DNA of 35,249 nt, from positions 1 to 35,249 of the forward strand of contig SVGR01000012.1 in NCBI GenBank assembly GCA_015056265.1, given 5' to 3'. A program made the translations under genes and the position numbers. Origin of the DNA: Clostridiales bacterium (GTDB taxonomy: Bacteria; Bacillota; Clostridia; Christensenellales; Aristaeellaceae). The notes beneath the pieces are model-generated. The model saw only the letters and a list, made by a program, of their open reading frames with translations. It was not told the origin of the DNA and ran no database searches. How positions within the stretch are numbered: position 1 is the stretch's first letter; every line of letters begins with the position of its first letter. Shown here piece by piece: positions 1 to 8,808 of the stretch.

Positions 1-62
1 GTCTCCACGACTTTCTGTTTGAACTCTCCTGTGTACCTCTTGTTCGGAATTCCCTTCGGCAT
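1..62 (-). CDS. IS3-family transposase OrfA, N-terminus (partial)
   Basis: From an ATG at 62 the minus strand reads MPKGIPNKRYTGEFKQKVVE before the window ends. This is the typical start of the small helix-turn-helix OrfA protein of IS3-family elements, which binds the element ends and is normally fused by frameshifting to the DDE-type OrfB. Only about 20 residues are visible, so the group within IS3 and whether the gene is intact cannot be told. There is no classic ribosome binding site. A GGGGTG stretch 8-13 bases before the ATG is the nearest candidate, and it lies inside one arm of the hairpin at 70-119. Confidence 0.75.
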   Translation of the reverse strand, partial: MPKGIPNKRYTGEFKQKVVE

Positions 63-69
63 AAGTAAA

Positions 70-119
70 CACCCCATTTCTTTGTTCAAGTATACCATAC
101 TTGTCTATCAAATGGGGTG
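70..119. promoter_or_regulatory. Nested inverted repeat in the IS leader, with an extended -10 promoter
   Basis: Outer arms are CACCCCATTT (70-79) and AAATGGGGTG (110-119). Inner arms are CAAGTAT (87-93) and ATACTTG (97-103) around a 3-base loop. On the minus strand TGGTATACT (97-89) is a good extended -10 element, placing the transcript start near 82. The element's own mRNA would then lack the outer arm 110-119, while mRNA reading in from outside would contain both arms and fold over the GGGGTG before orfA. The folding is seen in sequence; the regulatory role is inferred by analogy with IS10/IS50. Confidence 0.55.
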
Positions 120-159
120 CATTTCACAATCTTTCTCCTTCGGCGTTTTTCTCGTTTTC

Positions 160-178
160 CCGGATGCTGAGCATCCGG
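160..178. repeat. Perfect 8-bp hairpin
   Basis: CCGGATGC and GCATCCGG flank a TGA loop. There is no T-run on either side, so it is not a standard terminator. The surrounding gene-free stretch 127-358 holds this and the two hairpins at 292-336 and nothing else I recognise. Confidence 0.5.
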
Positions 179-291
179 CGGGTGGCAATGCCGCCCTGCC
201 CGTGGAACCGACAATCGACTCTGCCGTTCGTTCTCTTTTGCTTCATCGGGAAATCGTTTGTTAGTAAAACATCCCCAGTCCGAAGACGGGT

Positions 292-336
292 CCAGGGGCT
301 ATGCCCCTGGTGGGGGAGCGGGGCGCAGAGCCCCGC
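292..336. repeat. Two tandem GC-rich hairpins downstream of the beta-galactosidase gene
   Basis: The first hairpin is CCAGGGGC-TAT-GCCCCTGG (292-310) and the second is GCGGGGC-GCAGA-GCCCCGC (318-336). They lie 23 bases beyond the stop codon of the minus-strand lacZ-type gene and could end or protect that transcript, although no U-tract follows. This style of GGGTCCAGGGGC element is common between genes in Clostridial genomes, so it may be a dispersed intergenic repeat. Confidence 0.55.
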
Positions 337-358
337 AGGGGTCTTACCTGCAGGTTGG

Positions 359-3331
<2,973 letters not shown>

Positions 3332-4213
3332 CTATGAATATAGTTTTCTGAATTGACCGGGGGTCATGCCTTCATATTTTTTGAACAGACGGATGAAGGC
3401 ATTGCTGTCGGAGAAGCCCACCTTCCGGGCGATTTCCGTGATGGAATCATGGGACGCCAGCAGGGCCTTGGCCCGGATGAGCCTGAGCTTCAGCAGATAA
3501 TCGTAGGGGGAAAAGCCCATCTGGCGCTTGAACTGGCGGGAAAAATGATACTGGCTCACCTGACAGTGCCGGGCGATTTCCTCCAGCGTGAGGGGATCGG
3601 TATAGTGCGTATTCATGAAGTTGATGGCGTTTTCGATATAGGGCAGGCTGGTTTCTGTTCCGCCGCTGTTTTCTGCAGCCTGGGCTACTTCTGTCAGCAA
3701 TTGCAGCAGCACGGGGGACGATTGGGCCTCCATCTGGGGAATGGGCAGGGCGGTGAGCCGTTTCAATTGATTCAGCAGCTCCTCCACCTGATTATTCTTG
3801 GGCATGGTGATGACAGGCCCGCAATTTTTGATGACACGGTCGAAATATTTCTGGCTGTTGCTGCCGTTGAAATGCACCCATTTGTTTTCCCAGCAATCGC
3901 ATTTCCAGGATCCGTATTCCTGCATTTCAAAGCAGCTGATGAAAATCACCTGGCCGGGACGCACCGTGTATTCCTGATCCCGGTAGCGCAGAAAGCCCTG
4001 TCCCCGGAGCGTATATTTGATCAGATAGCTGTCGTATTGCCAGCGCTGCAGATGAAAGGAAGGGCTGCAGCAGAAATGGCCCAGCCCCTGTACATAATAA
4101 TACATATCCCGGGCGATGGCGCTGGGGATATGGCCGAATTCAATATCCCCTGTTTCCCCGGTGTTGAGCAGAGAACGGCGAATGACGATTTTTCCCCAAT
4201 CACGGTTGGGCAT
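3332..4213 (-). CDS. AraC-family transcriptional regulator
   Basis: A 293-residue regulator. The N-terminal half is a cupin-like sensor (VRPGQVIFISCFEMQEYG near residues 85-105). The C-terminal 100 residues contain two helix-turn-helix motifs, LEEIARHCQVSQYHFSRQFK and ITEIARKVGFSDSNAFIRLF, followed by the family's usual ending MTPGQFRKLYS. AAGGAGG lies seven bases before the ATG. It is the first gene of the operon with the beta-galactosidase and is divergent from the long plus-strand operon. It is therefore the likely sugar-responsive activator of one or both, probably through the direct repeats at 4306-4342. The inducer is unknown. Confidence 0.93.
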   Translation of the reverse strand: MPNRDWGKIVIRRSLLNTGETGDIEFGHIPSAIARDMYYYVQGLGHFCCSPSFHLQRWQYDSYLIKYTLRGQGFLRYRDQEYTVRPGQVIFISCFEMQEYGSWKCDCWENKWVHFNGSNSQKYFDRVIKNCGPVITMPKNNQVEELLNQLKRLTALPIPQMEAQSSPVLLQLLTEVAQAAENSGGTETSLPYIENAINFMNTHYTDPLTLEEIARHCQVSQYHFSRQFKRQMGFSPYDYLLKLRLIRAKALLASHDSITEIARKVGFSDSNAFIRLFKKYEGMTPGQFRKLYS

Positions 4214-4271
4214 GCCTCATCCTCCTTTCCAATTTGATTGGAGGCAAGAAAAACGATAAATGGTTGAATTA

Positions 4272-4300
4272 ATTATAAAACAAAGGAAAAATGAATGCAA
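4272..4300 (-). promoter_or_regulatory. Promoter of the araC-lacZ operon
   Basis: On the minus strand, TTGCAT (4300-4295) and a perfect TATAAT (4277-4272) are separated by 17 bases. The -10 lies 58 bases before the araC start codon. The -35 is weak. Confidence 0.6.
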
Positions 4301-4305
4301 TACAT

Positions 4306-4342
4306 GAGCAAGATTTTCATATGAAAAGAGCAATATAAAGAT
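4306..4342 (+). promoter_or_regulatory. Tandem AraC-type half-sites (candidate operator)
   Basis: Two direct 15-base sites, GAGCAAGATTTTCAT (4306-4320) and GAGCAATATAAAGAT (4328-4342), share 10 of 15 bases and are 22 bases apart, about two helical turns, as for AraC-family binding sites. They abut the poor -35 of the plus-strand promoter, the position expected for direct activation. A 14-base palindrome, TTTTCATATGAAAA (4314-4327), sits between them. The repeats are seen in sequence; the binding protein is inferred. Confidence 0.55.
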
Positions 4343-4364
4343 TTTTCCGGTATGGAAATCGTGC

Positions 4365-4370
4365 TATACT
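4365..4370 (+). promoter_or_regulatory. -10 element of the long plus-strand operon
   Basis: TATACT matches TATAAT at five of six positions. The sequence 17 bases upstream (TTTTTC) is a very poor -35, so the promoter probably depends on an activator. Transcription would begin near 4377, about 55 bases before the chosen start codon. Confidence 0.5.
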
Positions 4371-4431
4371 ACATTTGAAAAGAATGAATGATATCAGCAA
4401 AAGTAAACCCTATGGAGAGGAGGGCATTCTG

Positions 4432-5355
4432 TTGACCACCTATCTGCACAGCGGCTGGTACAAATATAATCGCAATCCGGTGATCGGGGGCGGGGAAGCA
4501 GGCAGCTGCTTTGACGTCAGCGCCGTAAAGACGGAAAACGGTATGCGGCTGTATGTCAGCTGGCGGGAAAAGCATTGCATCGCTGCGGCGGATTCTGCGG
4601 ACGGGCTGTTCTTTTCCCCTTTACAAAAGGTGCTTGCTGTGGATGAAAATGTTCCCGGCGAGGATGAGGTAAACCGTCCCTGCGTAATCCGCAAGGATGG
4701 AAAATGGCTGATGTGGTATACATCCCAGCACAGGCCGAGCAAGGCGGACGGTACCTCCTGCCTGTACATGGCAAAGAGTGATGACGGCCTCAAATGGACG
4801 CGGCTGCCCGGGCCGGTGATGAAGCCGGAAAACCCCTGGGAAAAGAATGCGGTGATGTGCCCCCATGTGCTCTATGATGAAAAAAAGCAATGCTTCCGTA
4901 TGTGGTATTCCGCCGGAGATCAGTATGAGCCGGACGCCATCGGATATGCCGAAAGCAAGGACGGCCTGCATTGGGATAAGCTTCCCGCGCCTGTCTTTCA
5001 GGCGGATTCCAACTTTCCCTCCGAATGCCATAAGGTGACTGCCTGTTGCGTGATTCCCTATGAGGGATGGCATTATATGTTCTATATTGGTTTTCGGGAT
5101 GAGGATCATGCTACCATCCATCTGGCCCGCTCCCGGGACGGTATTGCGGGATGGCAGCGGTTTGATAAAAACCCCATCGTCTGGCCTAAGCCCTGGGGGC
5201 AGGGATTTGACCGGGAGGCCTGCTATAAGCCCAGCGTCCTGCCCATGGGCGACGGATGGATGCTATGGTATAACGGCCGGAGCGGTATTATGGAAGCCAT
5301 TGGCGCGGTGATGCACCCCGGATTTGATCTGGGCTTTGGCCCGGATGAAGCATAA
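4432..5355 (+). CDS. Five-bladed beta-propeller glycosidase (GH43/GH130-like)
   Basis: A cytoplasmic protein of about 307 residues built from repeated propeller strands: NPVIGGGEAGSCFD, NRPCVIRKDGKWLMWYTS, PHVLYDEKKQCFRMWYSAGD, HYMFYIGF and YKPSVLPMGDGWMLWYNGRS. This layout is shared by GH32/43/62/68/117/130 and related DUF families, which hydrolyse or phosphorolyse glycosides of various sugars. I cannot fix the family or catalytic triad by eye. The TTG start is chosen because GGAGAGGAGG precedes it at a good distance; an in-frame TTG 19 codons earlier overlaps the promoter and has no binding site. It is the first gene of the long operon, 20 bases before the SBP gene. Confidence 0.75.
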   Translation: MTTYLHSGWYKYNRNPVIGGGEAGSCFDVSAVKTENGMRLYVSWREKHCIAAADSADGLFFSPLQKVLAVDENVPGEDEVNRPCVIRKDGKWLMWYTSQHRPSKADGTSCLYMAKSDDGLKWTRLPGPVMKPENPWEKNAVMCPHVLYDEKKQCFRMWYSAGDQYEPDAIGYAESKDGLHWDKLPAPVFQADSNFPSECHKVTACCVIPYEGWHYMFYIGFRDEDHATIHLARSRDGIAGWQRFDKNPIVWPKPWGQGFDREACYKPSVLPMGDGWMLWYNGRSGIMEAIGAVMHPGFDLGFGPDEA

Positions 5356-5375
5356 ATACACAAGGAGGAAGGAAT

Positions 5376-6845
5376 ATGAAAAAGGTTTTGTCTTTGCTGC
5401 TGGCGTTGATGATGCTGTTGCCTGCGGGCGTGGCCCTGGGCGAGGAAACGGATGAATTCGATTCCTTCGACAGCTTCGACGAATTTGATTCCTTTGATGA
5501 ATTTGACGAATTCGATTCCTTCGGCGGCTTTGGTGAGGATGAAGGGGAGGAAGCGGACGGCTATGTCATTCCTCGGCCTGAAGTGGTCTCCGCCAAAGAA
5601 TTGGTAAAGCTGGACGCCTCTTTGGGAGAAATCAGCGCATCGGCCCGGGCGTTGTATGCGCCGATTGCGGGTACGCTGGTGCGGGTGCCTGTGTTCGCTG
5701 AGCCCAGCGAATCCATGATGAAGAAAAAAGAAGCTTTTGAAAAGGAATTTGGCTGCACGCTGCAACTTGAAGTCTATGGCTGGAATGAATGGCGCTCCCA
5801 GCTGATTCAGATGGTAGCGGCCAAGGACGTGCCGGATGTGGTGCCCATTTTTGACGAGCAGTTCGTCACTTATGTGACCCAGGGCGTGGTGCAGCCGGTG
5901 GAGGCTTATGTGGACCTGAACGACCCCGTCTGGAATAAGGAATTGAGCGATTTGTATTCCTGGGGCGGCAAGGTATACGGCGCGGCCTCCGAAGCGGACG
6001 TGATTACCATCTATTACAACAAGGATCTGGTGCAGGAATACGGCCTGGAGGATCCTTATGAACTGTATCTCAAGGGCGAATGGGACTTTGAAAACTTCCG
6101 GAAAACTGCCAAGGCGCTGACGATTTTTAACGGTGAGAAGCGGAAAATCATCGGCTTTTCCACCTGGATTACCGATGTGCTCTGCCAGGCCAACGGCAGC
6201 ACCAGCGTGATCCTCAATGCGGACGGCACCATCACCCCCACTCTGCATGAAAAGGCATGGCTGGAGGGCATGGAGCTGACCCAGAAGATGATCATTGAGG
6301 ATAAATCCTTCAATCCCGGCGATACATCCCTCACCAAATTCCTTTCCGGCCGGGTGGGGATGTATGCGGAGCGGGCGGATTATTCCATTGCCCAGTATAA
6401 AATGTATGAAACTGCTCCCTTTGAAATCGGCTTTGTGCCCCTGCCCAAGGGCCCCAGCACTGTGGGCGAAGTGGCCCCTGCCATCATCGAATCCTTCGGC
6501 GTGCCCACCAGCGCAAAAAATCCTCTGGGCGGCATGGCCTGGCAGTATTTCTCCCTGGTGTACGGCCATCAGCGGCTGATGGGTATCGGCGTAGAGGAAG
6601 ATAAGCTGGATACGGTCTGGAACAGCTTCTATCAGAAATGGACGGATGAGCATTACTGCCAGTACCTGGATTATATGAGCCGGGCCAAGCTGCAGTGCTC
6701 TTTTGTCAATGGCATCGGCGATTGGTTCATCAAGCGCTGGGGATTGCTGGGCGATATCGAGGCGGGCACGCCTCCGGCCGTAGCGGTGGAAGCCCATATC
6801 GGCGAATTGCTTTTTGAAATCAAATCCATGACCGGTCAGGAATAA
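5376..6845 (+). CDS. Extracellular sugar-binding protein (SBP) with acidic DxF-repeat N-terminus
   Basis: A 489-residue substrate-binding protein of the carbohydrate ABC importer class (bacterial SBP family 1 style). A signal peptide (1-23) is followed by eight D-E-F/D-S-F triplets and an acidic stretch up to about residue 63. The binding domain shows the usual features: FEKEFGCTLQLEVYGWNEW, VAAKDVPDVVPIFDEQF, YGAASEADVITIYYNKDLV and the hinge FLSGRVGMYAERAD. There is no cysteine near the signal peptide, so it is not a classical lipoprotein. AAGGAGGAA precedes the ATG. The likely partners are the permeases at 10750 and 11677, reached after three secreted CBM-like genes. The ligand is probably an oligosaccharide. 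Confidence 0.9.
   Translation: MKKVLSLLLALMMLLPAGVALGEETDEFDSFDSFDEFDSFDEFDEFDSFGGFGEDEGEEADGYVIPRPEVVSAKELVKLDASLGEISASARALYAPIAGTLVRVPVFAEPSESMMKKKEAFEKEFGCTLQLEVYGWNEWRSQLIQMVAAKDVPDVVPIFDEQFVTYVTQGVVQPVEAYVDLNDPVWNKELSDLYSWGGKVYGAASEADVITIYYNKDLVQEYGLEDPYELYLKGEWDFENFRKTAKALTIFNGEKRKIIGFSTWITDVLCQANGSTSVILNADGTITPTLHEKAWLEGMELTQKMIIEDKSFNPGDTSLTKFLSGRVGMYAERADYSIAQYKMYETAPFEIGFVPLPKGPSTVGEVAPAIIESFGVPTSAKNPLGGMAWQYFSLVYGHQRLMGIGVEEDKLDTVWNSFYQKWTDEHYCQYLDYMSRAKLQCSFVNGIGDWFIKRWGLLGDIEAGTPPAVAVEAHIGELLFEIKSMTGQE
5451..5522 (+). repeat. Eight tandem 9-base units coding D-(E/S)-F
   Basis: The order is DEF, DSF, DSF, DEF, DSF, DEF, DEF, DSF, followed by GGF. The Asp, Ser and Phe codons vary silently between units (gat/gac, tcc/agc, ttc/ttt), so the repeat is not a fresh DNA duplication. 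Confidence 0.9.
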
Positions 6846-6863
6846 AGAAAGAGAGGGATAACC

Positions 6864-8000
6864 GTGAAAAAGTTTACTTTTCTGGTGCTGGCGGCGCTGA
6901 TGCTGTTGGTATATATTCCTTCCCTGGCCGCCCCAGCCTATGAAAAGGTGATCGATTACCAGACCTTTGACGGGGACAGCGTGGACAGCGCTTTCGGCTT
7001 CATTTCCAGCACCGATTCCGCGGCCTCTCTGGAGAACGGGGCGCTGGTGGTGAGCAGTGAAAGCTGGGCGTCCTGGGTGCAGTCCCGGGTGTATGCCCAG
7101 AACGGCAATCTGCAGGAGGCGGAAGGCCTGATCTTCCATCTGGAAAGGACAGGCGCCACCAGCACGGAATATTTTAATTTCACCTGTCAGTTGGGCGACG
7201 GCAGTGCGGAAAAGGATTATACCGGCTCCACCCTGTGGTATAAGCCCGACGGTTCCGATGAATGGCAGGAGCTGCCCTTCTACGGCGGCTGGGGATCCAA
7301 TCTGCCTGCGGATACTGCCGGCCAGATCTATCTGCCCTTTGACGGCTTCACCGGCGGGGACGTGGATCTTTCCGCAGTCACCTATGTTCAGTTCTGGCTG
7401 AACACCTACGGCGCCCAGAACGGCTCCCTGGTGCTGGACGCTATGGGCGGCGCAGTGGATGGCCCGGTGGTCGCCCCGGCCCCCGTCAGTTCTCCGGTGG
7501 GCTATCTCAACAACACTGTATGCGTGGCCGGCCCCTCCTTCCGGGATTTCGAAAATCCCATTACGGATAAGTGGTATACCTTCCTGCCCCTGGATCTGTC
7601 CCGGGACGGGGTATACAGCCTGCCTCTGATCGGCGGCAACTGCTATGTGATCGGCGAAATGGCCGTGGTGGTGGAAGGTGACAATCTGAGCGCCTATTAC
7701 GCCTATTGGGGCGGCGGCGATTATGCCACTGAGGATCTGGGCCAGTATCTGAATTTCTTCAGCGATTACGCAGCCGTCACTGCCGACGCCCTGGCCGGGG
7801 AATCTCCCTTCCTGTTCGGCAAGACCTACTCTATCTCGAACGATCTGGGCGGCGATACCGATGTGCTGCTGTATGTATGCAACCGGGCCAGCTTCTATGA
7901 TCTGAACCGCGCCATCGAGCGCTATAACCCCAACGACAGCGTGAAGACCTACCGGGCCATTGCCGAAGGCCTTGGCCTGGGCGGCGCGTATCTCAAGTAA
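6864..8000 (+). CDS. Secreted two-domain protein with CBM11-like N-terminal domain
   Basis: 378 residues with a signal peptide ending about residue 22 (YIPSLAAPA). Residues 25-195 form a beta-sandwich resembling CBM11/galactose-binding-like modules: YQTFDGDSVDSAFGF, LWYKPDGSDEWQELPFYGG, IYLPFDGF and VQFWLNTYGAQNGS, then LVLDAMGG. It is closely related to the whole protein encoded at 8073. The C-terminal domain (about 210-378) has no family I recognise; it contains a WYTFLPLDLS strand and an aromatic YYAYWGGGDY stretch. GTG start with GAGAGGG nine bases upstream. Its place between an SBP and the permeases suggests capture or presentation of glycan outside the cell. The carbohydrate-binding role is inferred from fold and context only. 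Confidence 0.7.
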   Translation: MKKFTFLVLAALMLLVYIPSLAAPAYEKVIDYQTFDGDSVDSAFGFISSTDSAASLENGALVVSSESWASWVQSRVYAQNGNLQEAEGLIFHLERTGATSTEYFNFTCQLGDGSAEKDYTGSTLWYKPDGSDEWQELPFYGGWGSNLPADTAGQIYLPFDGFTGGDVDLSAVTYVQFWLNTYGAQNGSLVLDAMGGAVDGPVVAPAPVSSPVGYLNNTVCVAGPSFRDFENPITDKWYTFLPLDLSRDGVYSLPLIGGNCYVIGEMAVVVEGDNLSAYYAYWGGGDYATEDLGQYLNFFSDYAAVTADALAGESPFLFGKTYSISNDLGGDTDVLLYVCNRASFYDLNRAIERYNPNDSVKTYRAIAEGLGLGGAYLK

Positions 8001-8027
8001 GCTTTCGGCAAAACAAACGGATATTCC

Positions 8028-8043
8028 CAGGCTGGACAGCCTG
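8028..8043 (+). promoter_or_regulatory. Intergenic stem-loop before the small CBM-like gene
   Basis: CAGGCT-GGAC-AGCCTG forms a 6-bp stem with a 4-base loop in the 72-base gap. No T-run follows, so it is more likely an mRNA processing or stability element than a terminator. Confidence 0.4.
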
Positions 8044-8072
8044 AGAAATAAAATTTTAAGGAGGAAATACCC

Positions 8073-8735
8073 ATGAAAAAGACCCTGTCTCTGGTACTGG
8101 CTATGCTGATGCTGCTGTGCGGCTTCGCCGTAGCCGAAGAACCCGCTGCTGAAGAAGCCCCTGCCCCCGTTGTGATCGAAGCTGTCACCGTTTACCAGGC
8201 CTTTGACGGCGAAAACGTGGAAGAAGCCTTCGAATTCATGAATCCCGACTGCGACTCCACCGCTACGCTGGTGGAAGGCCAGCTGGTTGTGGCCAATGAA
8301 TTCTGGACCGAATGGACCCAGGTGCATGTGCTGCCCCAGGCCGAAGGCACCCTGGCCGGCGCTGACGGCATCATGTTCTACCTCAAGCGTCAGGACGTGA
8401 CCGTGGAAAAAGGCAACTTCAATTTCACCATCCAGATTGGCAGCGAAGGCGAAACCAAGGTGGAAAAGGAATATGTGGGCGAAACCCTGTGGTACAAGGC
8501 TGACGGCACCGAAGAATGGGTTGAACTGCCCTTCTACGGCGGCTGGGGCTCCAACTTCCCCGTGGAAACTGCCGGCTGGGTGTACCTGCCCTTTGACGGC
8601 TTCATCAAGACCACTTCTGGCGGCGGCGAACTGGATCTGACCAACGTCAAGTTCGTTCAGTTCTGGCTCAATACCTACGGCGCTCAGCACGGCTCTGTGG
8701 TGATCGACGCCATGGGCGGCGCTGTGAAGCAGTAA
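8073..8735 (+). CDS. Small secreted CBM11-like single-domain protein
   Basis: 220 residues: a signal peptide (MKKTLSLVLAMLMLLCGFAV, cut near AVAEE), a short Ala/Glu/Pro linker, then one beta-sandwich domain. It is nearly co-linear with the N-terminal domain of the preceding protein and shares the blocks YQAFDGENV, TLWYKADGTEEW, LPFYGGWGSN, VYLPFDGF, VQFWLNTYGAQ and DAMGGAV. The gene has stronger codon preference than its neighbours: its only arginine codon is CGT, and it favours GAA, AAG and CTG. It also has a perfect AAGGAGG, which suggests abundant production. It is bracketed by stem-loops. It may act as a free or cell-wall-associated carbohydrate-binding protein; no catalytic motif is visible. 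Confidence 0.7.
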   Translation: MKKTLSLVLAMLMLLCGFAVAEEPAAEEAPAPVVIEAVTVYQAFDGENVEEAFEFMNPDCDSTATLVEGQLVVANEFWTEWTQVHVLPQAEGTLAGADGIMFYLKRQDVTVEKGNFNFTIQIGSEGETKVEKEYVGETLWYKADGTEEWVELPFYGGWGSNFPVETAGWVYLPFDGFIKTTSGGGELDLTNVKFVQFWLNTYGAQHGSVVIDAMGGAVKQ

Positions 8736-8760
8736 TCCCAACTGAATCAACTTGACTTTC

Positions 8761-8784
8761 GGGCGCGGCAGCAATGCCGCGCCC
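8761..8784 (+). promoter_or_regulatory. Perfect 10-bp GC hairpin after the small CBM-like gene
   Basis: GGGCGCGGCA-GCAA-TGCCGCGCCC begins 25 bases after the stop codon. There is no U-tract, so full termination is unlikely. It would block 3' exonucleases and could raise the level of the upstream transcript relative to downstream genes. Confidence 0.65.
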
Positions 8785-8808
8785 GACCAGAAGAAAGGCG
8801 TGAAGAAC

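Larger units (their letters stand above)
1..126 (-). mobile_element. IS3-family insertion sequence, 5' end only (cut by window edge)
   Basis: Read on the minus strand, the element begins near position 126 with TGAAATGCACCCCATTTGAT, which resembles the TG...CACCCCA terminal repeats of Clostridial IS3-family elements. About 64 bases further in, the transposase orfA starts. The outer boundary is inferred from the terminal TG; the opposite end and the target duplication lie outside the window. The element sits just downstream of the minus-strand beta-galactosidase gene and does not interrupt a recognisable gene. Confidence 0.75.

Noticed and set aside
4314-4327. TTTTCATATGAAAA palindrome as the main operator
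   Set aside because: It is AT-rich and short, and part of it belongs to the direct half-sites, which fit AraC-family binding better. Kept only as a note.
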